Assembly: GCA_031772625.1 (NCBI GenBank)
Contig: CM062815.1
Location: 119,730,989-119,794,988, forward strand
DNA length: 64,000 bases
DNA from: Pinus tabuliformis
Lineage: Eukaryota > Streptophyta > Pinopsida > Pinales > Pinaceae
Reading direction: 5' to 3'
Positions 1-9,353 of the stretch are shown here, one piece after another. Both the position numbers and the translations under genes were made by a program. Position 1 is the stretch's first letter. Each line of letters begins with the position of its first letter. A model generated the notes under the pieces. It was not told the DNA's origin and did no database searches. It saw only the letters and a list, made by a program, of their open reading frames with translations.

Positions 1-354
1 TCTCTTTGCAAGAGTAAAAAATATTATAGATTCAAGTTTAGAAAAAATGTTTGGTGCTTAAAGCACTCAAAAAATCCATGATACTTAATTGTAAATTTAA
101 ATGCATTCATCCTAAGGGGGAACCTGATTGGGATCCCATGAACCATAACATAAATAAGATACCTGGTGTTGGGTCATGGAAAAGGTATGCATTTACTATT
201 AAACTCATCATCCTTTTCCTTTATTTTTATCCTTTCTATATCTCAATGCGCTAATCTATTAAGGAATTATGGTAAGAAATGAAGAAATTATCTGCAGTTA
301 CGACTAAGCTAATTATTACCTTCCTTTATGCAAGAAAACAACAAAAGGGACAAA

Positions 355-379
355 TGTTGTTCCCTATGAAGGAACAACA
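355..379 (+). other. Hairpin in E1 LTR matching the 3' array unit
   Basis: TGTTGTTCC at 355-363 pairs perfectly with GGAACAACA at 371-379 around a 7-base loop. It is the same unit as the array at 29246-30560 and lies about 270 bases upstream of the TATA box, so in U3. Confidence 0.7.
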
Positions 380-647
380 AACATTGACAAGTTAAGGGAG
401 GAACATGGCGGTTGCAGATAAGGCCAAAAGCAAATCAGCAGAATCAGCGCAAGAAAGGAAACAGTGTCTGAAGATGGAAAACTATTGTGAATCCCTCAAG
501 ATCGAGAGATCCTGAGGGATTGCGTTTATCCTTTATCTCTTTACCCTTTCCTATTGTAATTTCTGTGTTGTTGTAATTGTAATCACAGACTCTCGCTATG
601 CGGAAGAACACAATTATATTGTAATGCTCATTCAGTTTGATGATTAA

Positions 648-655
648 TATATAAG
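648..655 (+). promoter_or_regulatory. Putative TATA box of E1 LTR
   Basis: TATATAAG in an AT-rich context inside the LTR. Transcription would start about 30 bases downstream, placing the U3/R boundary near 685. No initiation data are available. Confidence 0.45.
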
Positions 656-1348
656 TAAAGTTGTTGTTCCCTCGCGTTTCCTGAAGTAACTTAGCAGTGT
701 TTCACTGGCAGCTAAGGGCCCGGCCTCTGGTCGATTCAACTGCTTCTCCTGTGTCATACATTTCCAATTCTCGCAAGTGTGATGGTTTGATAGTATTCTT
801 GCTTTCTGTGATTTTATTGTTGTGCTGTTTATTATTTTCTAGTGTTGGCAGAACCTCTTTACTTTATATAATTTGCAGGATTGTCATTGATTCAGTTTTC
901 TTTCATTTCATATCAAGTTTCTTAGATAAATATCTCGCTTGATATAATCAACAGTAAAGAGTATTAACTATCGCTGTTGAAACTCTCAGATTGATATTCA
1001 TTCGCTATTTAGATTAATTATTGAGGATTGGGTTTGATTTAGATTAAATCAGTTAAAGAGGGATGAGTTATCACTATTGTACTCTCAACTGATGTTGTTG
1101 TTACTTTGATGAATGTAAGATTTGATTTAGTTAAAGGATTGAGTTTTCTTTAATTACCATTGGAATTTACTAGATGCATCCATTTACTCTTGTATTTAAA
1201 AGATCTATACTGCAATTTAAGAACATTACTCTCTGAGTTAAATAGCAGCCACACACTGTGTACACTCTTGAAATAAGAAGACTTGCTTGGATTGATAATT
1301 AATGTGAGGATAATTACGAGTTTGAAAAGGTTTTATCGACCAACATTT

Positions 1349-1366
1349 TGGCGTCGTTGCCGGGGA
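1349..1366 (+). other. E1 primer-binding site, tRNA-Asp type
   Basis: TGGCGTCGTTGCCGGGGA differs by one base from the E6 site (57094-57111, other strand), the TGGCGCCGTTGCCGGGGA form typical of Athila elements. It starts three bases after the LTR end. Confidence 0.85.
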
Positions 1367-2238
1367 GAGTGTAACCATTTCTAAAGAGTAATGTACATCT
1401 GATGATTGATGTTGAAGAAGAATTGGGTATTGAAACAGAAGGTAAGAACCTATGTAACGAGCAAGTAAAGTGCTTGCTCCTCCACCCGCTTTTCAGCACA
1501 ATTACATAAAATTGAAGTAGGTATTTGCTGCTTGTCTGTTGAGAGAGAACTGGGTATTAAAAACGAAAGGTAAGAACCTACGTATGGAGCACGTAAAATG
1601 CCTGCTCCCCCGCCCACTTTCGAGCAGAATTGTTTGGAACTTAGGGTAGAGATAAACATTTGAATTCTTTACATGAATGACTAAGAAAAAAAAATTGAAA
1701 ACAATCCAATTCCACTACCCAAACCCGACAGATCTAAGGGACTGGTGACCCTTGGACGATCAAAATTCATAGAAGACATCTTAAAGAAAGCCAAATCTCA
1801 GCCATCAGTAGGTCCCAGAAACGTTGCTTCCAGACAACCTACTATCTCCCTTTGGGCCATAGGCTCACCATCTGTAGCCTACATTGAGGTCCACAACAAA
1901 ATAGTAGGAACTGAGCAGAGTTTTCAAGAGATTGAAAATTCGTGCCCAATTTCCTCACAAGAAGGGAATTCTTGTAATATTCGTGAAGGAGGAGGAGAAA
2001 CAGGAGAAACATAGGAGCCAAGCTCTGCTCAGGTAGTAATTCAACAAGGAACACCCAGTATCCCAAACCAAGGGAGTGTTGTTAAGATCATTCCCACCCC
2101 TTCTAATCATCTTAGGAATAAATCTCTAGAGATCCCAGAAGGGTACTGGCATGTATTTGATCAAATGGCCAACAACCCACAAGTACCCCAGACCTCTACA
2201 TTGCAGTATCCATTGTTGACACAGCTGTAAATGCACCC
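1367..2238 (+). other. E1 leader with an 86-bp direct duplication
   Basis: Untranslated leader between primer site and recognisable gag. Two direct copies lie at about 1420-1505 and 1547-1632. Each contains GGTAAGAACC, which fits a plant 5' splice donor (GT at 1442 and at 1570). From about 1740 to 2200 there is a low-complexity, possibly coding stretch that I could not assign. Confidence 0.5.
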
Positions 2239-2547
2239 ATGGAAGCTATCCCTCTCCAAAATATTCCCACCTTTCATGGACTAATATCAGAGGATCCAGA
2301 TCACTTCTGTTTGAATTTGATGTATTATGTCGGGGTTATGATTATACCACTGACCCTGAAAAACTAAAGTTGTTTCCCTCTACATTAAAAGGAGTAGCCT
2401 TACATTGGTTTATGGGATTAGGTGGGGCACAATAAATGATTGGGATCAAATGAAAATCGCTTTCCTTAAAAAATACTAGGACTATTGTAGACCTAGGGAA
2501 TTGAAAGATGAAATATTCCAAATGGTAGCAAGACCCAGTGAAATGTT
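2239..2547 (+). pseudogene. E1 gag remains, first part
   Basis: Coding remains resembling the Athila-type gag of E6 (55159-56796): a short stretch reading IPTFHGLISEDPD corresponds to LPHFHGLTTEDPD of E6, and KLKLFPSTLKGVALHWFMGL follows the same capsid-like pattern. Gag would form the particle shell and bind element RNA. The region stops where E2 inserted; further remains lie at 10406-10450, 15609-15672 and 24274-25177. It is degraded and I would not expect a product. Confidence 0.65.
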
Positions 2548-3594
2548 TGTTATAGACATTTTTGTGCCTTACAGCATTGAGCATGAAATGTCCATAATCT
2601 AAGGGATCCAAAGTCCCTAAACATGTTATTCCTACCCCTAGAGGAACAAGGCTAACAAACCACAGCAATTCACAGAAGTTCTCCACCAGAAACTGCTCAA
2701 AAACAAGTCAATTCAGGATCAATTCAGTGGCTCCACTAGCTGTTTGCGCTGAATGTCAAAGCCAACACTGGCTACCTGCGCTGAATGTCAAAGGCAACAA
2801 TGGCTACCTGCGCTGAGCGAGAGTGGACATGTGGCAAGTTCATTTCTCAAGGTGTCAAAACCCAGGAAGCTTCCAAAATGACACTTTCCTCAGGGAATTC
2901 GACTGGTGATGAGTAAGAGGTTCCAAATCTCCAAGTGGAAGCAAGAACCTCCAAGTGGAATCAAGAACTGACAGAGGGAGAGGACACTAGTCAGATCTCA
3001 AGCTGACTCATCCTCTCTCCAAACATCTATATATGGATCTCTCCTCCATGAGATCTAGAGGCTGGAATTTTGTTATTGCAAAGAATTGATGTTGGTTTGA
3101 GATTGGAATCATTGGGTGCTTAATGCTTTGAAGGGGGTGAAGATAGGAATTCCATTTGCTGGGAAGGAGATGCTGGATTGGAGCCCTCTGGGTTGTATCT
3201 CTTCCTGAACCTTGTTATTCATCAATAAAGCTATCTTGGTTTCTCCTATATACTGATGTATCTTTGATGTATGATTGCATTAGTATGTTTAGTTTACTTC
3301 TAATCCTGAACTAGTTATGAATATGAATCCATGTCTTGTGTAGTGTTCTCTTCTTGTGATCTTGCAGAAACCTCTTGAAGTTGGGCGAGCGAGAAGGCAA
3401 GTAGCTGGGAACCCCCAAAGAGAAGAGAGACCGGATCGAGGGACAAACGAAAGACACCGGTTAGTCCATCTATCTCTCTTCATTCTTAATTCATAAAGGA
3501 AGAATACTAGAATAGCTGTCTCTGTTTGTTGCTAAGGCACTGTCACACCTTAGGTGGATAGGATCGTCCTGCATAGGCATTTTTCCCCACAACA
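2548..3594 (+). repeat. E2 5' LTR
   Basis: Nearly identical to 9354-10400. It has a TATA-like TATATAT at 3029-3035, an AATAAA at 3224-3229, and three tandem copies of a TGCGCTGAATGTCAAA-type motif in U3 (about 2738-2822) that recurs in the leader near 3980. Confidence 0.92.
3029..3035 (+). promoter_or_regulatory. Putative TATA box of E2 5' LTR
   Basis: TATATAT preceded by a CT-rich stretch. The same sequence is in the 3' LTR at 9834-9840. AATAAA follows about 190 bases downstream, a normal R-region spacing. Confidence 0.5.
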
Positions 3595-3597
3595 AAT

Positions 3598-3615
3598 TGG
3601 TGACTCCACTGGGGA
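3598..3615 (+). other. E2 primer-binding site, Tat type
   Basis: TGGTGACTCCACTGGGGA, three bases after the LTR end. The E5 site (61580-61597) is the same except for one base, matching the TGGCGACTCC.CTGGGGA sites typical of Tat/Ogre elements, which are attributed to tRNA-Arg. Confidence 0.85.
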
Positions 3616-5319
3616 CATCTGTTTAGTCATTTTATTTTTGTTTCTATCATTGTTTGTTTCATAGACTCGACAGCAACAATCGAACTGCATCTGCTATTCC
3701 CTGATGCAAAGTAGACAGTTGCTGCTTTGATCCAATCACTGGACTTGTCTATGATCTAAACAATGGACTCAAAAATGATTTGATGATCCTTTGTGATAGA
3801 TCTTACTACTCCCTCAAAGCATCCCTTTGATTGTACCTTGCTTGTTGCTTTTATTTGGCCTGAAACAGTAGATTAGATAGCAATCTGTGACCCAGAACCC
3901 AGTGAGAAACTCTCGTTTCTCCTTCAGCGCGACAGCTGTGAAGAGGTTCTGCATTTCAACGCAAGTCCCGTGAAGGCTACCTGCGCTGAATGTCAAAACC
4001 CCTGTGTTGAGGTTGCGCTGAACAAGTTTGGCCTTGTGCAGCTGGGGTTCTCTGCTCTGTTTTGCCTTGTTTTGATCTCTGATTTTTGCAGCCTGTAACC
4101 AGCATAGGTACTAGTCTGATAACTCCTTTTCTCTGCTTAAATTCCGCCTCCTTTTGTACAAAAATACTGTGAGTGTTTTTATGTGTTTGTGGCGTCATTT
4201 GTAGTTTTCCTTTGCATAAGTGAAATAATCATCCTGTAGCCCTTGATTCAGATCTGTTGATTGTGATCTTAGGAGAGAGTTCATTGGTTGTTTGCAGTTG
4301 ATTATACATTTACTTTTGCGTTTGGTTTGATTTTGTCTCTTTTAAGTGTCGAAAAAAGTATTCATTTCGAAAGTAGTTAAGTGTTGTAATCTCTTCTACC
4401 CTCTCTGATTTCGAAAAAGTAAACTTGTTTGTACTTGTCATTTAAAAGCAAATTCAAAGTTGTACAAGAAACTTTCTTTGTAGGCATCAATACTAAGAAA
4501 GCGGAAAACAAACACCTGCATTGTGCATTTGCATCTTGATAGTTTGCATGATTGATTTAGGAAAAGTGCATTAGAGTGTGCTGATTGCTCTTTGAGAAAA
4601 GATGGTGTCTTTCTTTTCCCTTAGTAGCTAGGATTTTCAAAGTTGAAAAGATATAAAGCTTGCTTATCATCTTTAGACTGCATTTAGGAATTGTATCATA
4701 CATCTCGTGGTGAACCTTGAAAGGAAAACTTCTAAAAAGATCAACCTAAAATAAATTGAATGAACTTAACAACGCTTTGCAACATAACGCACAACATAGA
4801 GGTCTAGGCTAGAGACGTGTTCCAGCGTCGTAAAGCCTGGTGACTGTCGATCTCGTGGATGGTGGGTGATTCCTCCTGAGGGACGATAGCTCCAGTACGG
4901 ATTGTGCTCCCACGTACCATCGCGTATATATTGGGAGACCCCTATAGGCATAAAACCTTTATCCTTAGGAAGCCGTGTCGGCCGCCCTACTGATCGCAAT
5001 GCACTGAACACAGCATTCAGGAAGATCGACCGCCCGTACCCTAAAAAGTATTCTGCGGTTTTGCGAAAAGTTTGGCACAACCTCTGCCTAGAACTCTAGA
5101 GCAGTTACTTTTGGCCTTTTTCAGACTCTATAACGGAAAAAGTCCATCCGAGCATTTGTCACTTCGGGCTTGTTAAAACATCGAAGGAGACTAGAGTCAT
5201 CTTTAGCTTTTTCTCGACTCTTTAAAACTGAAAAAGCAAGTTGTGTCTAAGTGTCGTTAAAAATTTATTTTAAACGGAACAATCACCCTTATTCCTGCGT
5301 TGATCTTTAGGTTGAAAAA
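3616..5319 (+). other. E2 leader
   Basis: About 1.7 kb without recognised gag. Notable contents are a repeat of the U3 motif around 3912-4025, a GC-richer stretch at 4766-5099 open on both strands (104 aa on -, 65 aa on +) with no family I recognise, and three GACTC-type hairpins at 5116-5237. The leader may carry packaging or regulatory structure; nothing in the sequence proves that. Confidence 0.55.
5116..5237 (+). other. Three GACTC/TAAAA-loop hairpins in E2 leader
   Basis: Stem 5116-5122/5136-5142 (CTTTTTC/GAAAAAG), stem 5162-5166/5182-5186 (CTTCG/CGAAG) and stem 5206-5213/5230-5237 (GCTTTTTC/GAAAAAGC). Their loops are AGACTCTATAACG, GGCTTGTTAAAACAT preceded by a short offset, and TCGACTCTTTAAAACT. 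Stems differ while the loop core is kept, as in the E2 3' array and in E5. Confidence 0.7.
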
Positions 5320-5375
5320 ATGGAGCACACCAACCAAGGAATTCCCCTTGGTGGAAATCCTAGTCCCTTCTCCTC

Positions 5376-6881
5376 TTGGGGAGATGTTGGTGCGCCCCAT
5401 ATGGCCACATTGTCACTTCCAGGACTGACAATTGGCCGCCAGTCTGGCTCTTTTCAACCAATGTCGTTCAAACCACCACTATTCCTGAACAGTCGAGTCA
5501 ACAGTTAGACCAGACCAGAGTTGCCCACCAGCCTTCTACTTCATCTAATTCTTCCTCTCCTCCTTTCTCTTCGCTTGACGGAACTGGTAAAACAAAAAAC
5601 CAAGTTCCTAAGGAGAAGAAGGAAAAGAAGAAGAAAGAGAAGAAGAAGAAGGAGCCAAAAGCGACTGGGGGCAAACAAGTGTCGTCTGACAAAAATCCAC
5701 ACACAGCACTAACTAGGCCTAAATCGCCATGTGTCATATGCAAGGGAGACCACTTCCACAGAGATTGTCCCTGCATCCCTCGGATACTAAGGGACTGGTC
5801 TCCCCGTTTGCACAATTCGGTAGCATCAACCTCTGATAGCTATGTTGACTGCTCACCGTCAACTAGTGAAAGTGAAGTCACAGGACAGAGAGGGAAAGCT
5901 AGATTTCCCTGCAAACTATGTGAAGGCGACCATGCCATCCACCGTTGTCCCTTCTTAGACGAGGCTAAAAGAGTTCTGGAAGATCGCCCGATTTTACGAG
6001 TGCAACTTCCTCCTGGATATCAAAAACTCCTGCCAAGTCCTTCACTAGTTGAGAACCCGGCTGGCCCGCCCAGGTGGTCAGCCGAAGCACCTATCATTGA
6101 AGATGAACCGTCTGGATCCATGCCTGACGAAAAGGTTGAGGCGGCAGTTGACCCGGTTTTGCCTTCAGAGGCTCTATCTTCGAATGATACCATCACAGAG
6201 GAGAATAAAGACGACACCGTCCAAATTCTCTTCATCAACACAAACTCCGACGAACAAGGGGGCAATTTGCCCATTCCTTTATCGCAGGAAGGAACTTCGT
6301 CAGAGTCATACCCGGCCGTCTATTCGGTCCCACCACCAAGCAACCTAGTTGTCTTGTTCGACTGGAACCAACTAGGCAGACCCCGGTTGCCAGCAAGCAT
6401 ACCATTCAGAATTATCGTTCAAATATACAGAATGGTAATGGCTGGCACTATCATTGATGAGGGGGCATCTGTGAGTATCCTTTCCTCTATTGCTTGGAAA
6501 GCGCTTGGTTCGCCAGCGCTTTTGCCTGAAATGAGAAATCTATCAGGCTTTGATAAAGGAACCAGTCGACCTTTAGGGATCCTCCCCAATGTGCCCATAA
6601 CATTGAAAGGGAAGACCGTTCAAATGAACGTGATGGTCGTTCAAGGACCCTTGGATTATAACCTACTCCTTGGACGAGACTATATATATTGCATGGGAGC
6701 CATCGTCTCCTCACTCTTTAGAGTAATGTGTTTTCCGCATGAAGGAAGAGTGGTCAAGCTCATGGACCAACTTTCATTTCCCGGATCACGCATCACAAAT
6801 AGTCATATACCATCCCTAAATGGTCTATTCACGCAAGAAGTGTCTCAACCCACGGTCCGTCCTCCTGATGAGCGCGAGTAA
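5376..6881 (+). CDS. E2 zinc-knuckle and protease protein, 501 aa
   Basis: Open frame of 501 codons. After a Ser/Pro-rich start come a Lys/Glu-rich run (about residues 77-95), two CX2CX3HX4C zinc knuckles (C119-C131 and C179-C191), an acidic linker and a retroviral-type aspartic protease around residues 335-465 with an active-site DEGAS motif at about 361 and LLLGRDY near the end. The protease part is clearly related to the start of the E5 pol frame (39039-41315). Nucleic-acid binding and polyprotein cutting are the family roles. No capsid-like, RT, RNase H or integrase domain was seen. The start is uncertain: a short frame opens at 5320 in another phase. Being open across 501 codons, the gene part looks whole. 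Confidence 0.75.
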   Translation: MGRCWCAPYGHIVTSRTDNWPPVWLFSTNVVQTTTIPEQSSQQLDQTRVAHQPSTSSNSSSPPFSSLDGTGKTKNQVPKEKKEKKKKEKKKKEPKATGGKQVSSDKNPHTALTRPKSPCVICKGDHFHRDCPCIPRILRDWSPRLHNSVASTSDSYVDCSPSTSESEVTGQRGKARFPCKLCEGDHAIHRCPFLDEAKRVLEDRPILRVQLPPGYQKLLPSPSLVENPAGPPRWSAEAPIIEDEPSGSMPDEKVEAAVDPVLPSEALSSNDTITEENKDDTVQILFINTNSDEQGGNLPIPLSQEGTSSESYPAVYSVPPPSNLVVLFDWNQLGRPRLPASIPFRIIVQIYRMVMAGTIIDEGASVSILSSIAWKALGSPALLPEMRNLSGFDKGTSRPLGILPNVPITLKGKTVQMNVMVVQGPLDYNLLLGRDYIYCMGAIVSSLFRVMCFPHEGRVVKLMDQLSFPGSRITNSHIPSLNGLFTQEVSQPTVRPPDERE

Positions 6882-7114
6882 TCCGGGAGGATATGACTGG
6901 AACCTAGGGGGCATGCGTCCTGGTCTGCCTCGGCAGGAAAACTTTGGGTATAGGGTAGGTTTCCGCGGGAGAATATGACTAGTCTGTACCTCGCCCATGC
7001 TGGAAGAGGGTTATTCTAGAATAAGATTCTTTTGTCAAAGTTATGTGAGTTGGCGGGCTACGTCGCTCACCTTTGTCTATTTCGGTAGACATTGCCGAGG
7101 AAGTGTTTTGTTTG

Positions 7115-8204
7115 AAAGATTAACGAGACAATCTTTGGGTAACCTGAAAGAGGTAAGCCTCTCTCGTTAAAACAATTGTTTTGACGGAAAAGAAGTAGAG
7201 GTTACCTTGAAATCATACTTTATACCTGGGGGCATGCAAACCTTTTGGAGTGCAAGCAAAGAGCGGTTATTTATCTGTTTTTTGGGTTAGCCGTTTCCTA
7301 ACTTGCATAAAGAATGGATGCGGGGCATAGCTTTGTGAGATGAAGCTCCATAAAAAATAGAATCTCAATGAGACACTCTTATCATATGACTGGGTTAATC
7401 GAGCAATTTTAGCACACAGTTCATGCTCGTTAAAAAATAAACGCAAGATCCGAGCAGTTTTAGCACATAGTTCATGCTCGTTAAAAAATAAACATAAGAC
7501 CGAGAAAATGTTTCCACCCGCGTTTAAGCTCGTTAAAAAATGAACTATCCCGGTAAATAACCACTGTGAATGTAATATCATCAGCCATTAAAGCCTTGGT
7601 CGTGTTTGCACCGTCACCTCCACTTTTCATTTGGCCGATCGTTCACCTCCATATGATTGTTTACCCATTTTGAGGAACAGCTGCGAAGAGTGATTTCACC
7701 TAGCCATCCTTGTGACACTGCCGTGATTGGAAAATTCCAACCTGTACCTGGAATCAGCTGCTAACCCTGTTTATCACTCGTTCCTCAAAAGACGAGTCTT
7801 CTTTAAGCTCTTTTCAACTGACTCGTAAAATATGAAAAGATTGCCGAGTCCTTGGCCTTCCAGCTCGTTAAAGGGACAGGAAGTGCTATCCCTCCTCTAG
7901 ATTTTAATATTTTTGGACCTGAGGGATTATTGCACAAAAATATCGAGCGCTTATTTTATTCGGCTCATTAAAACTATCAAAAACTCATCCCTTCTGTATT
8001 GTTTTATACTTTTTAGGACTTAAGGGATTAGATGACGAAAAAGGACCTTTGGAGTTAACTTTATGTACCTTTTCAGACTCTCTAAAAATGAAAAGGACCG
8101 AGTTATCTTTGTCGTTAGACTCGTTAAAATCATTAAATAGCGACAAACTTGTCTTTAGACGAGAACAAGTTTCACTATCGCTAGGCTCATTAAAACATAG
8201 CGAT
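7115..8204 (+). other. Dispersed hairpin array with CTCGTTAAAA core, E2
   Basis: Hairpins seen directly: 7115-7136 (AAAGATT/AATCTTT, loop AACGAGAC), 7401-7428 and 7452-7479 (GAGCA/TGCTC, then GTTAAAA), 7809-7840 (TCTTTTCA/TGAAAAGA), 7857-7883 (CTTCC/GGAAG), 7888-7927 (ATCCCTC/GAGGGAT), 7987-8028 (ATCCCTT/AAGGGAT), 8068-8096 (CCTTTTC/GAAAAGG), 8108-8147 (TTTGTCG/CGACAAA), 8145-8172 (AAACTTGT/ACAAGTTT), 8177-8204 (ATCGCTA/TAGCGAT). Most have an RCTCNTTAAAA-like core in the loop or just after the stem. The stems are unrelated to each other in sequence. Confidence 0.7.
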
Positions 8205-9340
8205 GGGCTTGCCCGAAGGGCAGGTTATAGAACAAGCATATGTTATCCTCCTCAAGCTTGACAAAAATAAAGAGGTACTGGTCAGCAATGACTGGGGAAA
8301 AATTGGGAGAAACTAAAGAAAACTTTGATGGTAGCAAGTCGCTCTTGAACATGACACTTTTCCTCCGTACCACAATCGGGTTGGGTTGTTTCATTCACCG
8401 GTCACATCCATGGTCTCGCCATACCATCCATATTTGGGGTAATGCTACCGATCCATCGCATCAGTGTCACCACATGTTCAAGAGAAGTCGTTCAGAAAAG
8501 TCAACCGTGTCCCATCCACTGCCATACATTATCCTTCATCCTTTCATGACTGCCACCCTGAATCATATGTCACAGATCGTTTTCACCTCCATCAAAATCA
8601 TTAGCTCCGTTCCGTGTCACTGATGTGGGATTCATTAAGGCCCTCCTTTGACGGATCGCTTCTTGTCGACATCAGCTCATTATCCAAGAAGTTGATCTAG
8701 GAACAACCCCTTCAGTACTTTGAAGCTTGCATGCCTCAATGGCAAGTTTCTCACTTCCGGCGACAGGTATACATCAATGACCTTCGACCGAAAGATTTTG
8801 CGTGGTGTTCGACGCCAAGTCCTTTATTCACACCACGTGAATTGTACTGCAGTACCTTGAGGGTCATTATCATTATCGGTGATTCCTCTCGCGCTTGTTA
8901 ACGGTTTACCTCATTGACCGGTAATCAAGCGATGTCTTTCCATGTTCGACTTCAGAACATTTCTCACATGGATCGACTTGTGCTTAGAGTGAAGATCGAA
9001 CGAGTTTGAAGACCCCGGATCTAGTTTCATCCATCCGGGCTGCGATATATATTCAGGAAAGATAAAGACATTGACATGTACATCATTGCAGCAGATGATC
9101 ATCCTACTCAAAGGATGATAATTTCATCAAAATTATCAGTCTCCATCAGATGATTGTCGGTTCTATGTACAGAAAAATGAATTTATAAAGCTGAGCATGG
9201 GAATGCCCGCCTCAGCTAGATCATGAAAGCAGTATGAAAAATAATATATTGTATTGTATCTTATTACAGGTCTCCTCCCAGCATTGGATGAACTTCGGAT
9301 CCCCCTGATAAAGCATTTCACCCGATAAACGGCCTCATAC

Positions 9341-9350
9341 TTTAGGGGGC
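9341..9350 (+). other. E2 polypurine tract
   Basis: TTTAGGGGGC followed by AAC and the 3' LTR start. E5 has the same ACTTTAGGGGGCAA string next to its 3' LTR (33241-33254, other strand), confirming common lineage and the LTR boundary. Confidence 0.8.
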
Positions 9351-9353
9351 AAC

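Larger units (their letters stand above)
1..1345 (+). repeat. E1 5' LTR (left end outside the window)
   Basis: This stretch ends in CCAACA three bases before the primer-binding site, as an LTR should. It holds a TATA box at 648 and a 9-bp-stem hairpin at 355-379 of the kind amplified in the E1 3' region. No matching 3' LTR end (text like 1300-1345) is found before 32057, so the partner copy must lie beyond E7. No coding sequence is supported; small ORFs here look random. Confidence 0.75.
6882..9353 (+). other. E2 3' noncoding region
   Basis: About 2.5 kb with no gene. It holds the hairpin-rich stretch 7115-8204, then about 1.1 kb (8210-9350) partly alike to the E5 3' region read in element sense. 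For example 8655-8700 (GACATCAGCTCATTAT) and two related units near 8760-9000 match E5 at about 33630-33930. It ends in the polypurine tract. Such long variable 3' regions are known for Tat/Ogre elements. Confidence 0.6.

Noticed and set aside
1349-1366. tRNA genes at primer-binding sites
   Set aside because: Only 13-18 bases complementary to tRNA ends, with no cloverleaf around them, at 1349, 3598, 15007, 57094 and 61580.
1757-2066. Separate leader gene on either strand
   Set aside because: Two frames on opposite strands cover the same DNA and neither has a recognisable pattern or relative in E6.
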